Position numbers and translations under genes: made by a program
The notes under the pieces: model-generated
Told to the model about the DNA's origin: nothing
Databases searched by the model: none
Seen by the model: only the letters and a program-made list of their open reading frames with translations
In this document: positions 25,310 to 37,988 of the stretch, piece after piece
Layout: each line of letters begins with the position of its first letter
How positions within the stretch are numbered: position 1 is the stretch's first letter
Source: Leucaena leucocephala
Taxonomy: Eukaryota; Streptophyta; Magnoliopsida; Fabales; Fabaceae
Assembly: GCA_037074615.1 (NCBI GenBank)
Contig: CM073537.1
Coordinates: 16,139,989-16,203,988, forward strand
Reading direction: 5' to 3'
DNA length: 64,000 nucleotides

Positions 25310-28300
25310 ATGTCCATCACCATGTTCACGCTGTGTTTGTTCCTGAACATAGCATGTTCAGACAAGAACATAAGTGATGTCGGATTCAAGTTTGATGAAT
25401 ACTTCAAGTTGGGACCAGGACGTGATCAAAAGCTAAAAAATTCCAACATGTCAGCACAAGTAATTCATGCAGATGGTGGCCTAAGTGAAGCATCACAAGT
25501 CTTTTACAATCTTCCTCTTCAATTCAAGAATTCCAATACTACTACTACTACTTCTTCTGCTTCTCTTCCTCCACCACTTTCATTTTAGCCATATGATGTC
25601 GCATGTTATTAGCGCTCAAATTATTTACTAAATTAATCTCTATATGGTATAAAAATTAACCTAGATCGTATTCTTTATGTAAAATAAATGCGTGGCTTAA
25701 CTCTAGATTAGACTAAATGTGAGAATGAGAAGTAGCAGAAGAGAACTTGATTAATAAGTTTTAGAAAATAAAATAAGATAATAACAAAAATAAAATAACA
25801 TAAAAGTAATAGTATAGAAGGATATCACCAATAAGACGAGATTTCCCAAAGATTGATGTGCGTCTATCATCATTTAATAATATAATGGAGTTATAACAAT
25901 TATATATGCTAAGTCTCAATCATGCAAAACCCTAGACAACCACCATAGTCATAATCAAACAATTCACAATTGTACGTAGATCTATGAAACAACCTTACGT
26001 CCGATGTCGCCTTGGGGTTGCTTCAAAAATTAAACCAAGAATTGCGTATAGTGCAACATCGGGTCGTTCTCTTTGAGGAGTCAAAAACAAAATTGAATTC
26101 TTAAGTAACTAAATGAAATGCAACCTAAGTTAGAAAATGAGAGTTTGATTTGATTGACTAACAAATAAATACAATGAATTAAAAATAAATTTAAATAAAA
26201 TATTTTTGGTATTTTTAATTTAAATAAAATGATAATAAATGATAATAAGTGAATGGAATGAAAGCGAAAGTGATTAATAATAATACAAGTAATCCTCTAA
26301 TTCAATACCGTAGGTAATCAGCTTCAACAGATATGAGAGTTATAAACAATGGATCAATAATTATAATTAAGTTTTTAAATCAACAACTGAGCCACCTCGA
26401 GTTGTTATAAAATATTTTTCAAATCCTAATTTATTAAAGAATAATAAAATAGGACTAAGGATATTTAAAACCAATGCTCAATCATAACTCAATAATTCAT
26501 AAAAATATGATCAATGATCCAATAATTCAAATAATCTTAAAAAATTATAAAACATTCACTAAAATCTCAATATAAAATCTGTCCCAGATCAAAGTAAATA
26601 AAATTAAAGTTAATTAAAGAACAATATCAATTGCTAAACAATAATCTAGTTATTATAATCCTCACTAAATATAAATAAATCATTAATAAACTTCTCAATA
26701 ATTATAAAATTATCCCAAGACTTAGGAATCATAAGATAATTAAAAGTTAAAAAATTAGAGTAATTTAAACTCATCATGCATTTGCCATTGATTAGAAGAA
26801 TTTGGACATTTTAGCCACCCATAGCCATGAAAATCAACGCCACCGTTAAGCTCTCACGGCCACCCATGGTCAGACGTTGAAGAGGAGACTGTGCCGTCGC
26901 TGTCCCTCTCTCCTCTCTCCGTCTCGTGCCGTTACTGGAACGTGCTGCCGTCCCTGGTTCTGGCCACAGTCACTGCACTGCTGCTCCTCCGTTGTCTTAC
27001 TGCTGTGGTGGAGTCGATGACCGCTGGAGAGGAGAATGGTGTCGTGGTGATGATGAATGAATGGCGTGGTTGAGTCGGAGTGCAGTGTGGAGAGGTGGAT
27101 GGAGTGAAGGAGATGATGGCATGGTATGTTGGGTGAAGTTGCGTGGAATGGAGGCGGAAGATGACGATGATGGATGTGGAAGCCACGGCTTGCTGAAGCT
27201 CTCCCTGCGTGAATGGTATGTCGCGGCACTGTGTGTTGGTTCTGTGATGTTGCCGCGTGTGTGAGTATGCCTTTTTTAAAGATAAAACAAAACCTAATAG
27301 GCTAAATAACAAGGTTTAGCCCATGAGTCCAATAATATAATTTTTAAAATAATGATTGTTATTTGTAAATTTTAATTTTTTCTAAATTTCTAAAATATAA
27401 ATAATACATTTTATTCTAAAAATAATTGTTTAAGAGAAATAATAAAAAATATGACAATTATACTCCTATTAAATATTAATTTAATGTAAGGTATATAAAT
27501 CTAAATAGTGCATAAATAATATAATTAAAAACTAAAATAATGATAAAAGTCCACCAAAATGATATAAATATATATAGGTTTGTCAATCTAGCATACAATT
27601 GTATCAAGAATGATTAGTAAAGATCTATTTAACATATGTGATAAATTAAACAATAAATGATTCGTTCATCTAACATAGATATTCAATTGAAAATCCTATA
27701 ACTAAACATGTGAACACAACATGAATAATTATAAAAGAAAATTAAAGTTATTAAATAAAGAACACCAAATCATAAATTGAAATAATAAATTATAATAGTT
27801 TTATCACATACCTGTCTCAAATCATAAAATTGTTCAACTCCTACTCTAAAGCACAATAACTCAAGCCACTACATCCCTTCCCAAGAACTTAGAAGGAAAT
27901 GGATAGAATTGTAAAAAAGACGAAGAAGATGATTGTGATGGTGGTGGTGATTAATGTGTCGAATGGAGGAGTCGTGGGTCCTTTATAGAGCTTTAGGCTG
28001 TGGCCTTAATATCTTTTTTATTGATATGAGACTCTTCACTAATTGATTCTTCAAAAGATAATGATTTATCTTCTATATTTTTTCATACTGTTATCTTTTC
28101 TAATATCTCCAAAGATAAATATTTTAACTTAAATATCCTAAAAATAATTCAAATAAAAAATAATAGGATAAAGGAGATAAAACAATTAATAAGAAAATAA
28201 GAAAAGATAATACTCTTATCTACTATACTTTAATTAAATTTAAATGTTGGCTATCGAGAAATTATCTTTGAATTAATTCAAATAATATTGAATTAATATA

Positions 28301-30348
28301 ATATAATATTAATATAATATAATATTATATTAAAGGAATGAATTAATATAATAAAATATAATATTATTTGAGGTATTTTAATTTTCTCTGATAAAATATT
28401 ATAATTTCCTCCTTCAATTTGGCAATTCCTCAATTAATCTTCCTCATATAATATAATTGTATAGTAGTTGATGTGGGTCATAGTCATCATTTAATTATTT
28501 TTTTAATTTCTTGAAATATATTAAAGTAAATACCTGCAAATCAATTTAATTAAGAGAAATAATAAAATCAATAAAAATATAAAAAATAATATTTTTAATT
28601 ATTTAATTCATATAATCAATTAAAGTATAAAATGAGTAAAACCATTATAATAATACTTATTAAATATAATAAATTTACTAAAATAGATAAAAAATATGAT
28701 AAAATAAGATACATCCTTGTAGCCACCCAACTATCCTGAATTTGTCGGCCATGGACTCGCCTTTGCTATCTCGCCTACTCGAGGTATTCCTCAAGCTCAG
28801 CCAAACCAATATATTGCCTATTCAATGCCACCTTCAATGGTAAAAGTTCCAATCATCTTATGGCAATAGAACTTGACACTGACAAGGATTTCCAGTTTCG
28901 TGATATTGATGATAACCATCTTGGCATTGATATCAATGGGTTGGAATCTGTCAATTCTACTCCTGCAGGTTACTATACAGATCGAGGTCGTTTCAGAAAG
29001 CTAGATCTTTCAAGTGGAGAACCCGTGCAGGTCTGGGTTGAATATAATAGTACTGATCAGAAACTCGCTGTCATAATTGATCCAATAAACATTTCTAAAC
29101 CTGAGATCCCTCTCTTACAACGAGAAGAGATCTTTCTTCTTATTTCTTTGAGTTTACGTATGTTGGATTCTCATCCTCTTGTGGGTCAAATTCATCTCAT
29201 TACATATTGGGTTGGAGTTTCAGGATGAACGGTCAAGCTGAGAAGATTAAACTTTCTCGTCTCCCTGATATTCCTGGACTTTTAGATCCCAATGAAAGTG
29301 GTGGAGGAGGGAAGGGAAACAAGAAAATGTTTAGTTGTATTATCACTAGTGGGTGCTGTTATCCTTTTAATCTTGATTATTTATAGTGTGATTATGATTG
29401 CAAGGAGGAGAAAATTCATTAAAGTTGTTGAAGATTGGCAAGTCTTGCATGGTCCTCATAGGTTCACTTACAAGGACTTATTCATTGCAACAGAAGGGTT
29501 TAGAGAGGGACAACTCCTTGGAAGAGGAGGTTTTGGAAGAGTATACAAAGGGGTTCTACCATTATGCAATGTTTAAATTGCAGTAAAAATGACTTATCAT
29601 TTTCCAAGACAAAAAATGAGATAATTCGTCATAGAAATTATAACTATTGGCCATCTCAAATATTAGATTTAGTGAATTAGATATAAATTAAATATGTATT
29701 TTTATTAAAATAGTTTAAGTCAATTTAGTAACACTTGCCTTAAAGTTATATACCTTTAATTCTTTAGATATTTGTTTTTCTCTTCTTCTTTCATTATTTT
29801 TTTTTCTTTTCTTTCTTTCTTTATTTTTTTTGCTTGAACTTATACTCTACCATCAAATTATATTTGTCATTCTATTAAAATAGTTAAAGCCAATTTGATA
29901 AGTTATGCCTTAAAGCTATATATACTTTTTAACTCATCTTTCAATTAATTGATGTGCAGAAAGAAAAAAAAAACTCTTGTTAGTTTATGACTATATGCCT
30001 AATGCAAGTCTAGACAAGTTCCTTTACCACCTGCCGAACAACAAAATACTCAACTGGAAACAAAGATTCAAGATCATCAAAGATGTTGCATCTTCACTCT
30101 TATATCTTCACCCGCAATGGGTTCAAGTTATTATCCACAGAGACATCAGGCCATCCAATTAATGTTCTGATTGGCAATGACATGAATGCTAGAGTCGGAG
30201 ATGTTGGCCTCGCAAAGCTACTTGAACATGGAAATGATCCTCAAACATTTCTTGCAGTCAAGCATGTTCCTGTTTATCCTCTAATAATTGTCAAACTTCT
30301 ATTGCTTCTTTAACTTTTACAGAACCATTTGCCTCCTCCGGCCGCTAA
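25310..30348 (+). pseudogene. Decayed L-type lectin receptor kinase copy
   Basis: The start codon and the first 85 or so codons (MSITMFTLCLFLNIACSDKN...) match the intact gene. After 'TTTCATTTTAGCC' (about 25596) foreign DNA follows, and lectin homology resumes at about 28717 (GTAGCCACC, then GGCCATGGACTCGCC). A one-base loss near 28820 (ATATTGCCTATTC against ATCTTGGACTATTC in the intact copy) breaks the frame. Further breaks fall near 29105, at a TAA after LPLCNV (29574) and at HRDIRPSN (about 30162). The kinase C-lobe from just after the QTS motif to 'QAFSCL' is deleted (about 400 bp at about 30260). The last 25 or so codons and the stop survive. It cannot encode a receptor kinase. A short secreted lectin-like fragment from 25310 is conceivable but unsupported. 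Confidence 0.92.
25597..28716. mobile_element. About 3.1-kb insertion splitting the lectin-kinase pseudogene
   Basis: The borders are inferred by aligning the flanks to the intact copy, where the same two flanks are adjacent. TAGCC occurs at both junctions and may be a 5-bp duplication. The insert holds AT-rich DNA and a GC-richer block at 26790-27260 with overlapping open frames but no recognisable domain. No terminal repeats, LTRs or transposase were found, so its class is unknown. Confidence 0.6.
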
Positions 30349-33300
30349 TAAATTCATTATATGTGTAAATAAAGAAAGGAAAAAGTTAATCCGCAAGTTG
30401 TAAAGTTTTTGTAGTTTATTTTGTTTGAGTTACTCCTCCGGTCCAAAACTGTCTTCCACTACAGACACCACCAAAGAACCATAACAAGAAGCAAAGAAAG
30501 AAAGCGATGCACACCACAGAAAACACCAAATTAAAACCAAAAACCGCTAGAGGCATGGAGTCCAGCACAAAGCAATAACTGGAAATGAGGAGGTGGAAAC
30601 GCTAACGGAGAAAGAGATATGAACCATAACCTGAACGAGAAGACGAGAACTCCGAGAGTGTTGAGAATGCGAACCAAGATAACTACGCCGGTAGCCAGAG
30701 ACGAGATAAAGCGAACTGAGAATACCCAGAGAACGGAGAACGCGAACAAATCTGAACGCCGGAGGGGAAAACGGAGAACACGAACGAAGATGACTACGCC
30801 GGAGAGGGTGACTGTCGACTGTGTTAGGGCTGTTGGTGTTATCACCTGCAGCAAAGGAACAAATAATCTGAGTCGTATTCAAGTACATTGTCTTTAAGAG
30901 TTATTACAAGGAAATAAAATCTAGTAGAAAAAAATAAACTCAAAAACAAATGAGTAGGAGAGTATAAGCGTTGTTGCACCTTTTTATAATTCTCAGAGCG
31001 CTATTTTTATAGGCACGAATAGGTACGGGAACATAAGTTGCGTCCGTAAGAGACGACCCTTTAACTGAAATAGCGCGAAGCTGATCAGATATCGCGGACG
31101 TATCTTTCCGTCGACAATAGTCCCTTCCAACGACTACGTTACAAGAAATATTTTCTATAAAAAGTGTCTAATACTACGCTTTATCTTGCTCGTAGGAGGA
31201 AAATCGTCAGATTTCAACTGAATTTCTCATTGATGGCCCATTGTCGTGCGCGCGAGTCCACCTCTTTTCTAGGCCCATTTACTAGCTCAAGATTATATCT
31301 TATTATTTATATACTTGAGCTTTCACTCTCCCAAATAATATAGGACATTTGTTTCTTTTTGACATGCCCATATTTCACAATAAGGTCGAGTTGAGTCAAT
31401 TATAGGAGTGATGCATTCTGTGTGAGTCCTCTCATTACTTTGCCACTCCATGGCGGCGAGCCTCTCTTACTCTTGTTTCGTCTGCCATGGGAAAGCTGAC
31501 GTGAGAAAAGAAAACAGCCGCCGCAGGGGGATGAAGAGACAGAAAGAGGGAGAGAGAGTTATGACTGGTCAAATTGTCAAAGCATGCAAATCAAATGGTT
31601 CTGAGAAGCTTTACCTTTGCTTTTTACTACCGTTGGTCACACATGCAACGTCCCTCTCTAATAACCTATAAGCAACTATTTGGATTCAAAGGGGCTGGAT
31701 TTATCTGAAGAGTAGAATTGTGTTAAGCCATTATTTATAGGCCTCAACTTATTAGTGACAGAATATTCTATAACTCTAAATATTGAATGCAAATTATATT
31801 AATGATTAAAATCTTAATTATTGTTACATATTCAATCACAAAAAATTAGACTAAAATCTATAAAATCTCTTGAAATTTTAATCAATTGCATATAACTCTT
31901 TTAATGTTTTGAAGTTTAAATTTAATCTTATTGAGATTTTAATTTTTTATATTAAGCTACCGTCATCAATTTTGCTGTTAAGTTATTGACATAATCTGTC
32001 ACGTCAGACTATTAAGTATATAATAAAAATAGTGCATATATCCATTTTAATGCCGTTCAGTTAAACCTATTTAAAATAAAATCGAATATTAAACGTGGAT
32101 AATTTTTTAATAAAAATTTAAATTTAAATTTATTATTTTATGAGACACTAACTCCTTGCATTAAATCTTACTCGTGTTGTGCAGAAGAGAATCAAATTGT
32201 TCGCACATGCAAGAATAAATGCACAGATTTTGGATCCGGGAGATTGATGATTCCCATAATTTAGATTCCTCCAGTCGATTTAAGATAATTACAAGCCATA
32301 TATTTATTTATGTATTATCTTTTAAAATTACAAAATAGTCCAAATTCACCCAGGAATTTTTTTATTTGCCGCGCCCCACTTGAATCGGGTAATTCATGAA
32401 TGGTGAAAAGATAGGCATAAAAACATGAGTGGGATTATCACAACTTTAAGTAATATTGAATCATGAAATGGCACGTGGGAAGCAATAGACACAATCCTAA
32501 CATGAGGGGATTTTTCAATTTTGGTATCGTTGTCATTGACCAACTTAGTTATGGGAAAATATCTATTGGTGCTTAGCGACCACCCTTTGGCACCTTCCAT
32601 GGACCATGCTGGCCAATCAGTTCAAGGATTCGTCAAACTGATTATGAAACACCACCCACTACATGAAAATGCCTATGCTCTCAAAACGTAGTAATAAGAC
32701 GTTTCATTAGGAGAAAATTCCATAAAAATAATACTTGAATTTTAAAATTTTAAATTAATTTTATTTTTTATACTTTATTAAATAGTGACTACATGCAATA
32801 ATTAAATAACAACACATTTTTTAAGAATTTTTTATTTGAGATTTTGAAATTTAGGTGATTTTTTTTTAAAAATTATACTAATATATATGACATATTTAAG
32901 TAATTTAGTTAGATAAAAAAACTTAGTTAATATATCATTTTTTTTACAACACCTTATTAACAATACAATTGACAATGGATGCTCAAATATTGTATTGTAT
33001 TATAAGAAAAGTGTGCATATATATATACATATATGTGCAAAGTAAGGGAACTGGTTTCATGGCATATCAATATGAACATTGCAATCTAGATTGTTCATTA
33101 ATTAAAATCGACGACCAGAATATGATGCCGCTGACTGTTTAGTTTGCCTTACCTTTAAAACGGTCTGATTCTTGAATATCCGCCTCCTATCGTTCGTCAT
33201 GAAACATCCATCAAACGTTGACAGTATGGACTAGCATTTCTCTCGAACGCAAATAGGGAAGGAATCGGATGATGCTCTCGCTTCAAATGTCTCTCTTGTT

Positions 33301-35609
33301 ATTTTCCACTCTTTTCGCTTTTATACTTTTACTCTTCCTTCCTATTCACTGTTATTTGAACCTCTTTTTCTTCTTTGTTAAATGAAATCTCATTTGCTAG
33401 AAAAAAAAAAGATAATAGAGACGGTCCAAATTTAATGTTATTTTAATTAAATTACCGTCTTAACAAGCAATCTAAAATTAAAATAATATTGTAATAATCA
33501 ATTTCTTTTTACAAATTAAATTAAGACCATGTAATAATTTAATTTAAGGAGAGGTATATATATATAATTGAAAGAGGGTGAGAGGGTGGAACTAATGTTT
33601 ACCTGAATGTCGTCTTTTTGCCGACAAGGGTCTTGCTTTGCATTGAATCCTTTGGAACCACGTTTGCTTCTCCCATCGCTTCCATTTTTAGTTGACTCGA
33701 GGCTTGCTGAGTACCTCCTGGTTTAAATCTCTACCGTTTATCTTTTTCTGTTGATTAATAGCAACAATGTCGATGGTGGAGATTTCCACCTGGACAAAAT
33801 CCAGTAGACGCTCAGCAGTAGACATTGCAATCCCCTCACATTTGAGGCGGCCCATGCCTTGTCAAGTATGCTATTCAGTGGGTGGTCTCTCGCTTTTTGA
33901 ATTCTCTCTGGCTCTTTTCTACTTGTTTCACCCCTCCAGCCCTCCCTCCTATTTATTTAATATAATATATTTTTTATAAAATTTTATAATTATTTTTTTA
34001 ATATATTAATACTCTTATTTAATTTTGTCAAAACATATCAATATAAATAATTTTAAAAAAATAAATATTATATTTAAGATAATTATCACCTTATTAATTA
34101 GATCATATAGACTGAAAGAGTATATTCTTATTAGGTTGCCTTAAAAAATTTCTCTTAACTTTAATCTTTAAAATTTAATAAAAAAAGTTCTCATAAACTT
34201 TTAAATTAGTACAAATAACTCTTCTATTATTACTTGGATTAACTTATTTTGAATGATTTGTTGCTTTATGAAATAAATATGTAAAAAAAAAAAAATTGTC
34301 TCATAATAGGCAAAGACTTATAGAGATGTAGCACCCCTTAATAGTTATTGCATCTGGAAATAATCTTGGAGCTTCAAACTCTATTCGTCAAATGATATAT
34401 TAATCGGTAAAATAAAAGTCATATAATATTTTAAAGACTAAAAATATTATTGCTCGTATTCTAAATGCAAAAATATAATTCAATTTATTTTTAATATTTG
34501 ATATTTTTAAAATAATTTATTAAATTTATAAATTGATATTTATAATATAATGTTATATAAAAATAATTAAATAATTAATTTAATTTTCTCTATCTCGCCT
34601 AATTTGATAAATAGCTTATATCAAGGATCCAAAGAATAATTTATGACCTAATTTTGTTGGTGTTGATAACCTATCACACTTGGGCCATGGCCGTATTTTA
34701 AAAGATTTTTTGTTTTAAATTTTTTTTGAAGTGACTTCACATCAATCCTTTATTAAAATTAAAAAAATATAATCTTATAATTTAAAAAATATTTATAAAA
34801 AATTAATGAAATTACTTGTTAAAAAAAATTTCACTAAAAAAATTGAATTTAAATTCATATAAAATATAAATTTATTTCTTATTATAGTCAACTTTCATTA
34901 TCGTTACTGTAAAGGATTTAGTTTCTCTCCTCTTTCTATCCTTTTCTCTCCTCCACCTCTCCTCTACTATTCTTTTTCTTTCATCATCGGATTAAAATTT
35001 GAAAAAATTTCTCAAAAAAACTCTAAAAATTAAAAAATCCTAAATTAAAACTAACATTTATAGGTAGAGTTGTGAAGACTTATTTTAGCATTTTAAAATT
35101 TAACTAAATGACCGAAATGCCCTCTCTTTGTATTTTGAAAAGTCCAAAATGCCGTCTAAAAAATCCATCTTCCCCATTGCAATGCAAGCACCAGTAACAC
35201 CATCTGAATTACCATTACAGGAAATCTGATAAGCAAGATAAATGGAAAAAAACAAGAATTTCCACTCATAACATTTGCCTAATATACCTCCAAGTGGATG
35301 CAGAAATATCAGATTGGTCATTTAGAATTGATATTTACTGCTCTTTTTATCCTGGAAATAAGAATTTGTTTTGTGAAATTGTCATACCTAGCTGTGTTTA
35401 TTGCTGTTATCTCATGGTGTTTTGGTATTTGAAGAGCAGGCATGAACAGAATTATCGTCTGAAGCAATTGGGTTGCTTTTCTTCAAGACACACCAAATGA
35501 ACAAGGAAAGTACTGTTTATGCTGAAGATGAAAAGTTTCCGGTCGAAATCACTAGAGCAAGGGCCAGAGCCTTGGGATCATTGGGAGGAATGCCTCATTC
35601 CTCAAGGGT
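30349..35609. other. Gene-free intergenic DNA with scattered repeat remnants
   Basis: Bases 30.4-31.4 kb are less AT-rich and look like part of an old transposon. A 73-codon frame at 31450-31671 (MAASLSYSCFVCHGKADVRK...) has no recognisable domain and is not called as a gene. From 31.7 to 35.5 kb the DNA is AT-rich with no coding signal. Confidence 0.45.
30640..30810. repeat. Degenerate tandem repeat, spacing about 108 bp
   Basis: CGAACCAAGATAACTACGCC (30672-) recurs as CGAACGAAGATGACTACGCC about 108 bases later, with 'GAGAAC.CGAAC' text between. Both strands show open frames here, but these are low-complexity and not convincing as genes. Confidence 0.5.
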
Positions 35610-36072
35610 CTAGTTAGCAACAAAAAATGGAAACCCATGGAACCGCGCCGAGTCGACTCCGTCCTCGACGTTTCTCTGGAAATCGATCCCCTGGCGATGG
35701 AGTAATTCGAACGAATCAGGGGCGAAGGCATCACCCGCCAAGTCGAAGTCGCAGAAGTTGAACTCCCAGATGAAGCGGTTTCTAGATCCGAGGTCGGGAA
35801 GGCTTCCATCGGCACCGGAGAGGGTGAGGCCGAATGAGATTCAAGGCGTCAACGTTGGGCTTCAAGAGGCGGTAGTGATTGGAGGGAAGGAGCTGGCGGA
35901 GTTGGTAAACAACATCTTCAGATCTTGCCGTTGCGAGCTTCACTGGTTGGCCTCGCATCCTCGCTGTCGCCGGCGGTGGGTTCTGGTCGGCGTCAGGGTT
36001 GAGATATATGGAGCGATGGGGTTTGGGTGGGGTAATGGGGTTGAAAGAGATGAGAGGGGGCATTTTGGTCAT
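35610..36072 (-). pseudogene. CAF1 (CCR4-NOT deadenylase) pseudogene fragment
   Basis: The minus strand reads LPSNHYRLLKPNVDALNLI (to about 35836). A shift of frame follows at about 35826-35836, then LTLSGADGSLPDLGSRNRF, WEFNFCDFDLAGDAFAPDS and LLHRQGIDFQRNVEDGVDSARF, then a stop at 35610. This is the CAF1/POP2 ribonuclease core ('NVD.L.LIQLGLTLSD..GNLPDLG', 'WEFNF.DFD', 'LL..QGIDF.KN...GVDS.RF'), an RNase D-like deadenylase of the CCR4-NOT complex. Relative to the family, about five bases are missing at 'LIQLG', the first catalytic 'DTEFPG' block is absent, and everything beyond 'ARF' is lost. There are no introns. It is a dead fragment. Confidence 0.85.
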
Positions 36073-36460
36073 TTTTTTATAAATTTTAAAATGTCAGATT
36101 TGTAAATATTAGAGTTTCAATTTTTAGAATTTTTTGAAAAAATTTTCCCTTAAAATTCCAATAGTCTAAATTTAGCATTTTATAAAAATATTATAATAAT
36201 TTTATTTTAAAATATACAAATAAATTTAAACGATTAAAATTTAATCTCAACTATTTGCAAATAAAAAATGAAAAAAAATCCACTTTATAATATTAATCAT
36301 TTACTGTTGTTGAAAGGTTTTAGTAATTGAGAATATTTTGTACTAGTCTAAAACCTTCAAAGTCCAAACAGTGATGTATTGGAAAACCAGGAGAGATTCC
36401 GAAAACTGATATACCTCTAATATTCTTTCACCTTGCAAAACAAGTTGGTGGTCCTACTAA

Positions 36461-36999
36461 GGGTGAGTTTGGATTAGCTTTTGGAGAATAGATTTTGGGA
36501 AGAATAGATTTTGAAAAATAGATTTTAGGGAGAATAGATTTTGAGAAGAATAGATTTTGGGAATAGAAATGTTTGGATGATTAGTAGTAGAATCACTTTT
36601 TATATTGGTAAATTACTAAAAAGGATATGATATGATTAAAACTAAGAGAGATAAAAAATGATAGAGAAAAAAGAGGAGAGAGAAGAGAGTGTAGAGAGGA
36701 GAGAGGAGAGAGAAAAAGAGAGATAAGAGAGGAGAGAAGAAAGAGAAAAAGAGAGATAAGAGAAGAGAGGGGAGAGATAATAGAGAGAAGAGAGGAGAGA
36801 GGGTGTAAGAAAAAGTAAGGGTATAATAGTAATGGATAATCCAAAACCTAAGTTTCAAAGAAAAAGTTATTTTTAGTAGCTTATTCAAAACTGAGGTTTT
36901 GCCCAGAATTAATTCTCAACAAAAATAACTGTTTGTGTAAAAAAATTTTAAACCGCGATTTTAGCCAGAATTCATTCCTAAATGTATCCAAACATACGC
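36461..36999. mobile_element. PIF/Harbinger-like MITE with TAA target duplication
   Basis: The left end is GGGTGAGTTTGGAT and the right end read on the other strand is GCGTATGTTTGGAT. TAA flanks both sides (36458-36460 and 37000-37002). The internal part includes tandem 'GAATAGATTTT' units (36485-36555) and a purine-rich GAGAGA tract (36640-36790). It is 539 bp and non-coding. Confidence 0.75.
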
Positions 37000-37092
37000 T
37001 AAAAAAGAAAGAAACTAATCAAAAGCCGAGAAAGAAAGAAAAGAAGAAGAAACCCACATTGAACTGAGTCAAAAAAGGTACCTTCCTCAGTT

Positions 37093-37139
37093 CCCTTCTC
37101 CCTTCTCCCTTCTCCCTTCTCCCTTCTCCCTTCTCCCTT
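37093..37139. repeat. CCCTTCT 7-bp minisatellite
   Basis: About six and a half perfect units of CCCTTCT, all pyrimidine on this strand. It lies about 850 bases upstream of the NIK-type start codon. The unit differs from the plant telomere repeat (CCCTAAA). Confidence 0.9.
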
Positions 37140-37628
37140 TGGTTAAACCTTTTCTCGTTCTTACAAGTTTTAACAAGTACTCCTACATCAAGATAACAAT
37201 ATAAACAATACTGAGTACTGAGTCACTCCTCAAAAGAACACACTTAATGAATGAAATGATTAATCATGGAACCTCTTGCGTGTTTACAAGTCGTAGCACA
37301 ATATTAGCATGGCTAAGAAAAGATAGAGAAAGACCTCGTAAAAGACAACAAATGAATGATGAGGATTCAGGGCTGAAGTAGGTAGTAGGGTATCAGAGTA
37401 TTGTCTTAGGCTATCAAAATCAATGCAGAAGATGCAGATGCGATGCAAGCAAAATGCTCCACTTCCATGTGTTTTCAAGCTTATATGATGGACGTTTTGA
37501 TTCTCGTGGTTCGTGTGCTTCTTTCTTCCCCTGCTCTGTATTCTGCCTTCAATCCACCCGCGACAAGAGCAAAAGAGAAGATATGGTCATGGGAGAGAAT
37601 CAGTGAGTGCGGGAGTGAGTCCCACTCG

Positions 37629-37988
37629 TACCCCTCTCTCTCTCTCTCTCTCTCTCTGAGAACCCACTCACTCCCTCACTCACGTTTCTCTCTCTCAAAT
37701 TCTGCGCCCACTACTTACCTTCTCTGACAACTCGTATCCCCCACCTGATATGCTTATTTCTCTTTTCTTGTTTTTCTTCATGTTTTTATATATATCAAAT
37801 TCTTCTAAAGTAAAGAGGGTGGTGACTGATAAAGGCAGTTTGAGAGGTCCAAGAGAACAAAAGAGACGAGCAGGGCTAGGGAACCCAGGGTAGAAAACCG
37901 AGCTCCTACTTTGTAATTATGTATATGAGCCCTACTTTAGCGCCTTTGTGAGAGAGATTATGCCCACTGCCTTTGTTTCTTCTTAATT
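37629..37988 (+). promoter_or_regulatory. Probable 5' leader/promoter of the NIK-type kinase
   Basis: A (CT)n run at about 37635-37658 is followed by TTTTTATATATA at about 37784. The CT-rich initiator-like tract is common in plant promoters. The transcription start cannot be fixed from the sequence. Confidence 0.35.

Larger units (their letters stand above)
25005..30380. repeat. Right arm of the inverted duplication (lectin kinase locus)
   Basis: This is the partner of 17600-20325, in reverse orientation and interrupted by a roughly 3.1-kb insertion. The promoter-proximal text, both exons, part of the intron and about 30 bases after the stop are recognisable. Confidence 0.85.

Noticed and set aside
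26870..27312. Overlapping frames on both strands in a GC-richer island
   Set aside because: His/Thr/Ser-rich frames on both strands reflect base composition. No domain is recognisable and the block lies inside an insertion.
30457..30480. CACTACAGACACC as a CACTA transposon end
   Set aside because: No inverted partner (TAGTG end) with a 3-bp target duplication was found.
31450..31671. 73-codon frame starting MAASLSYSCFVCHGKADVRK
   Set aside because: Short, no conserved motif, no splice or promoter context. It is not strong enough to call a gene.
36593..36888. Leu/Ser-rich minus-strand frames
   Set aside because: They arise from the GAGA-rich tract of a MITE.
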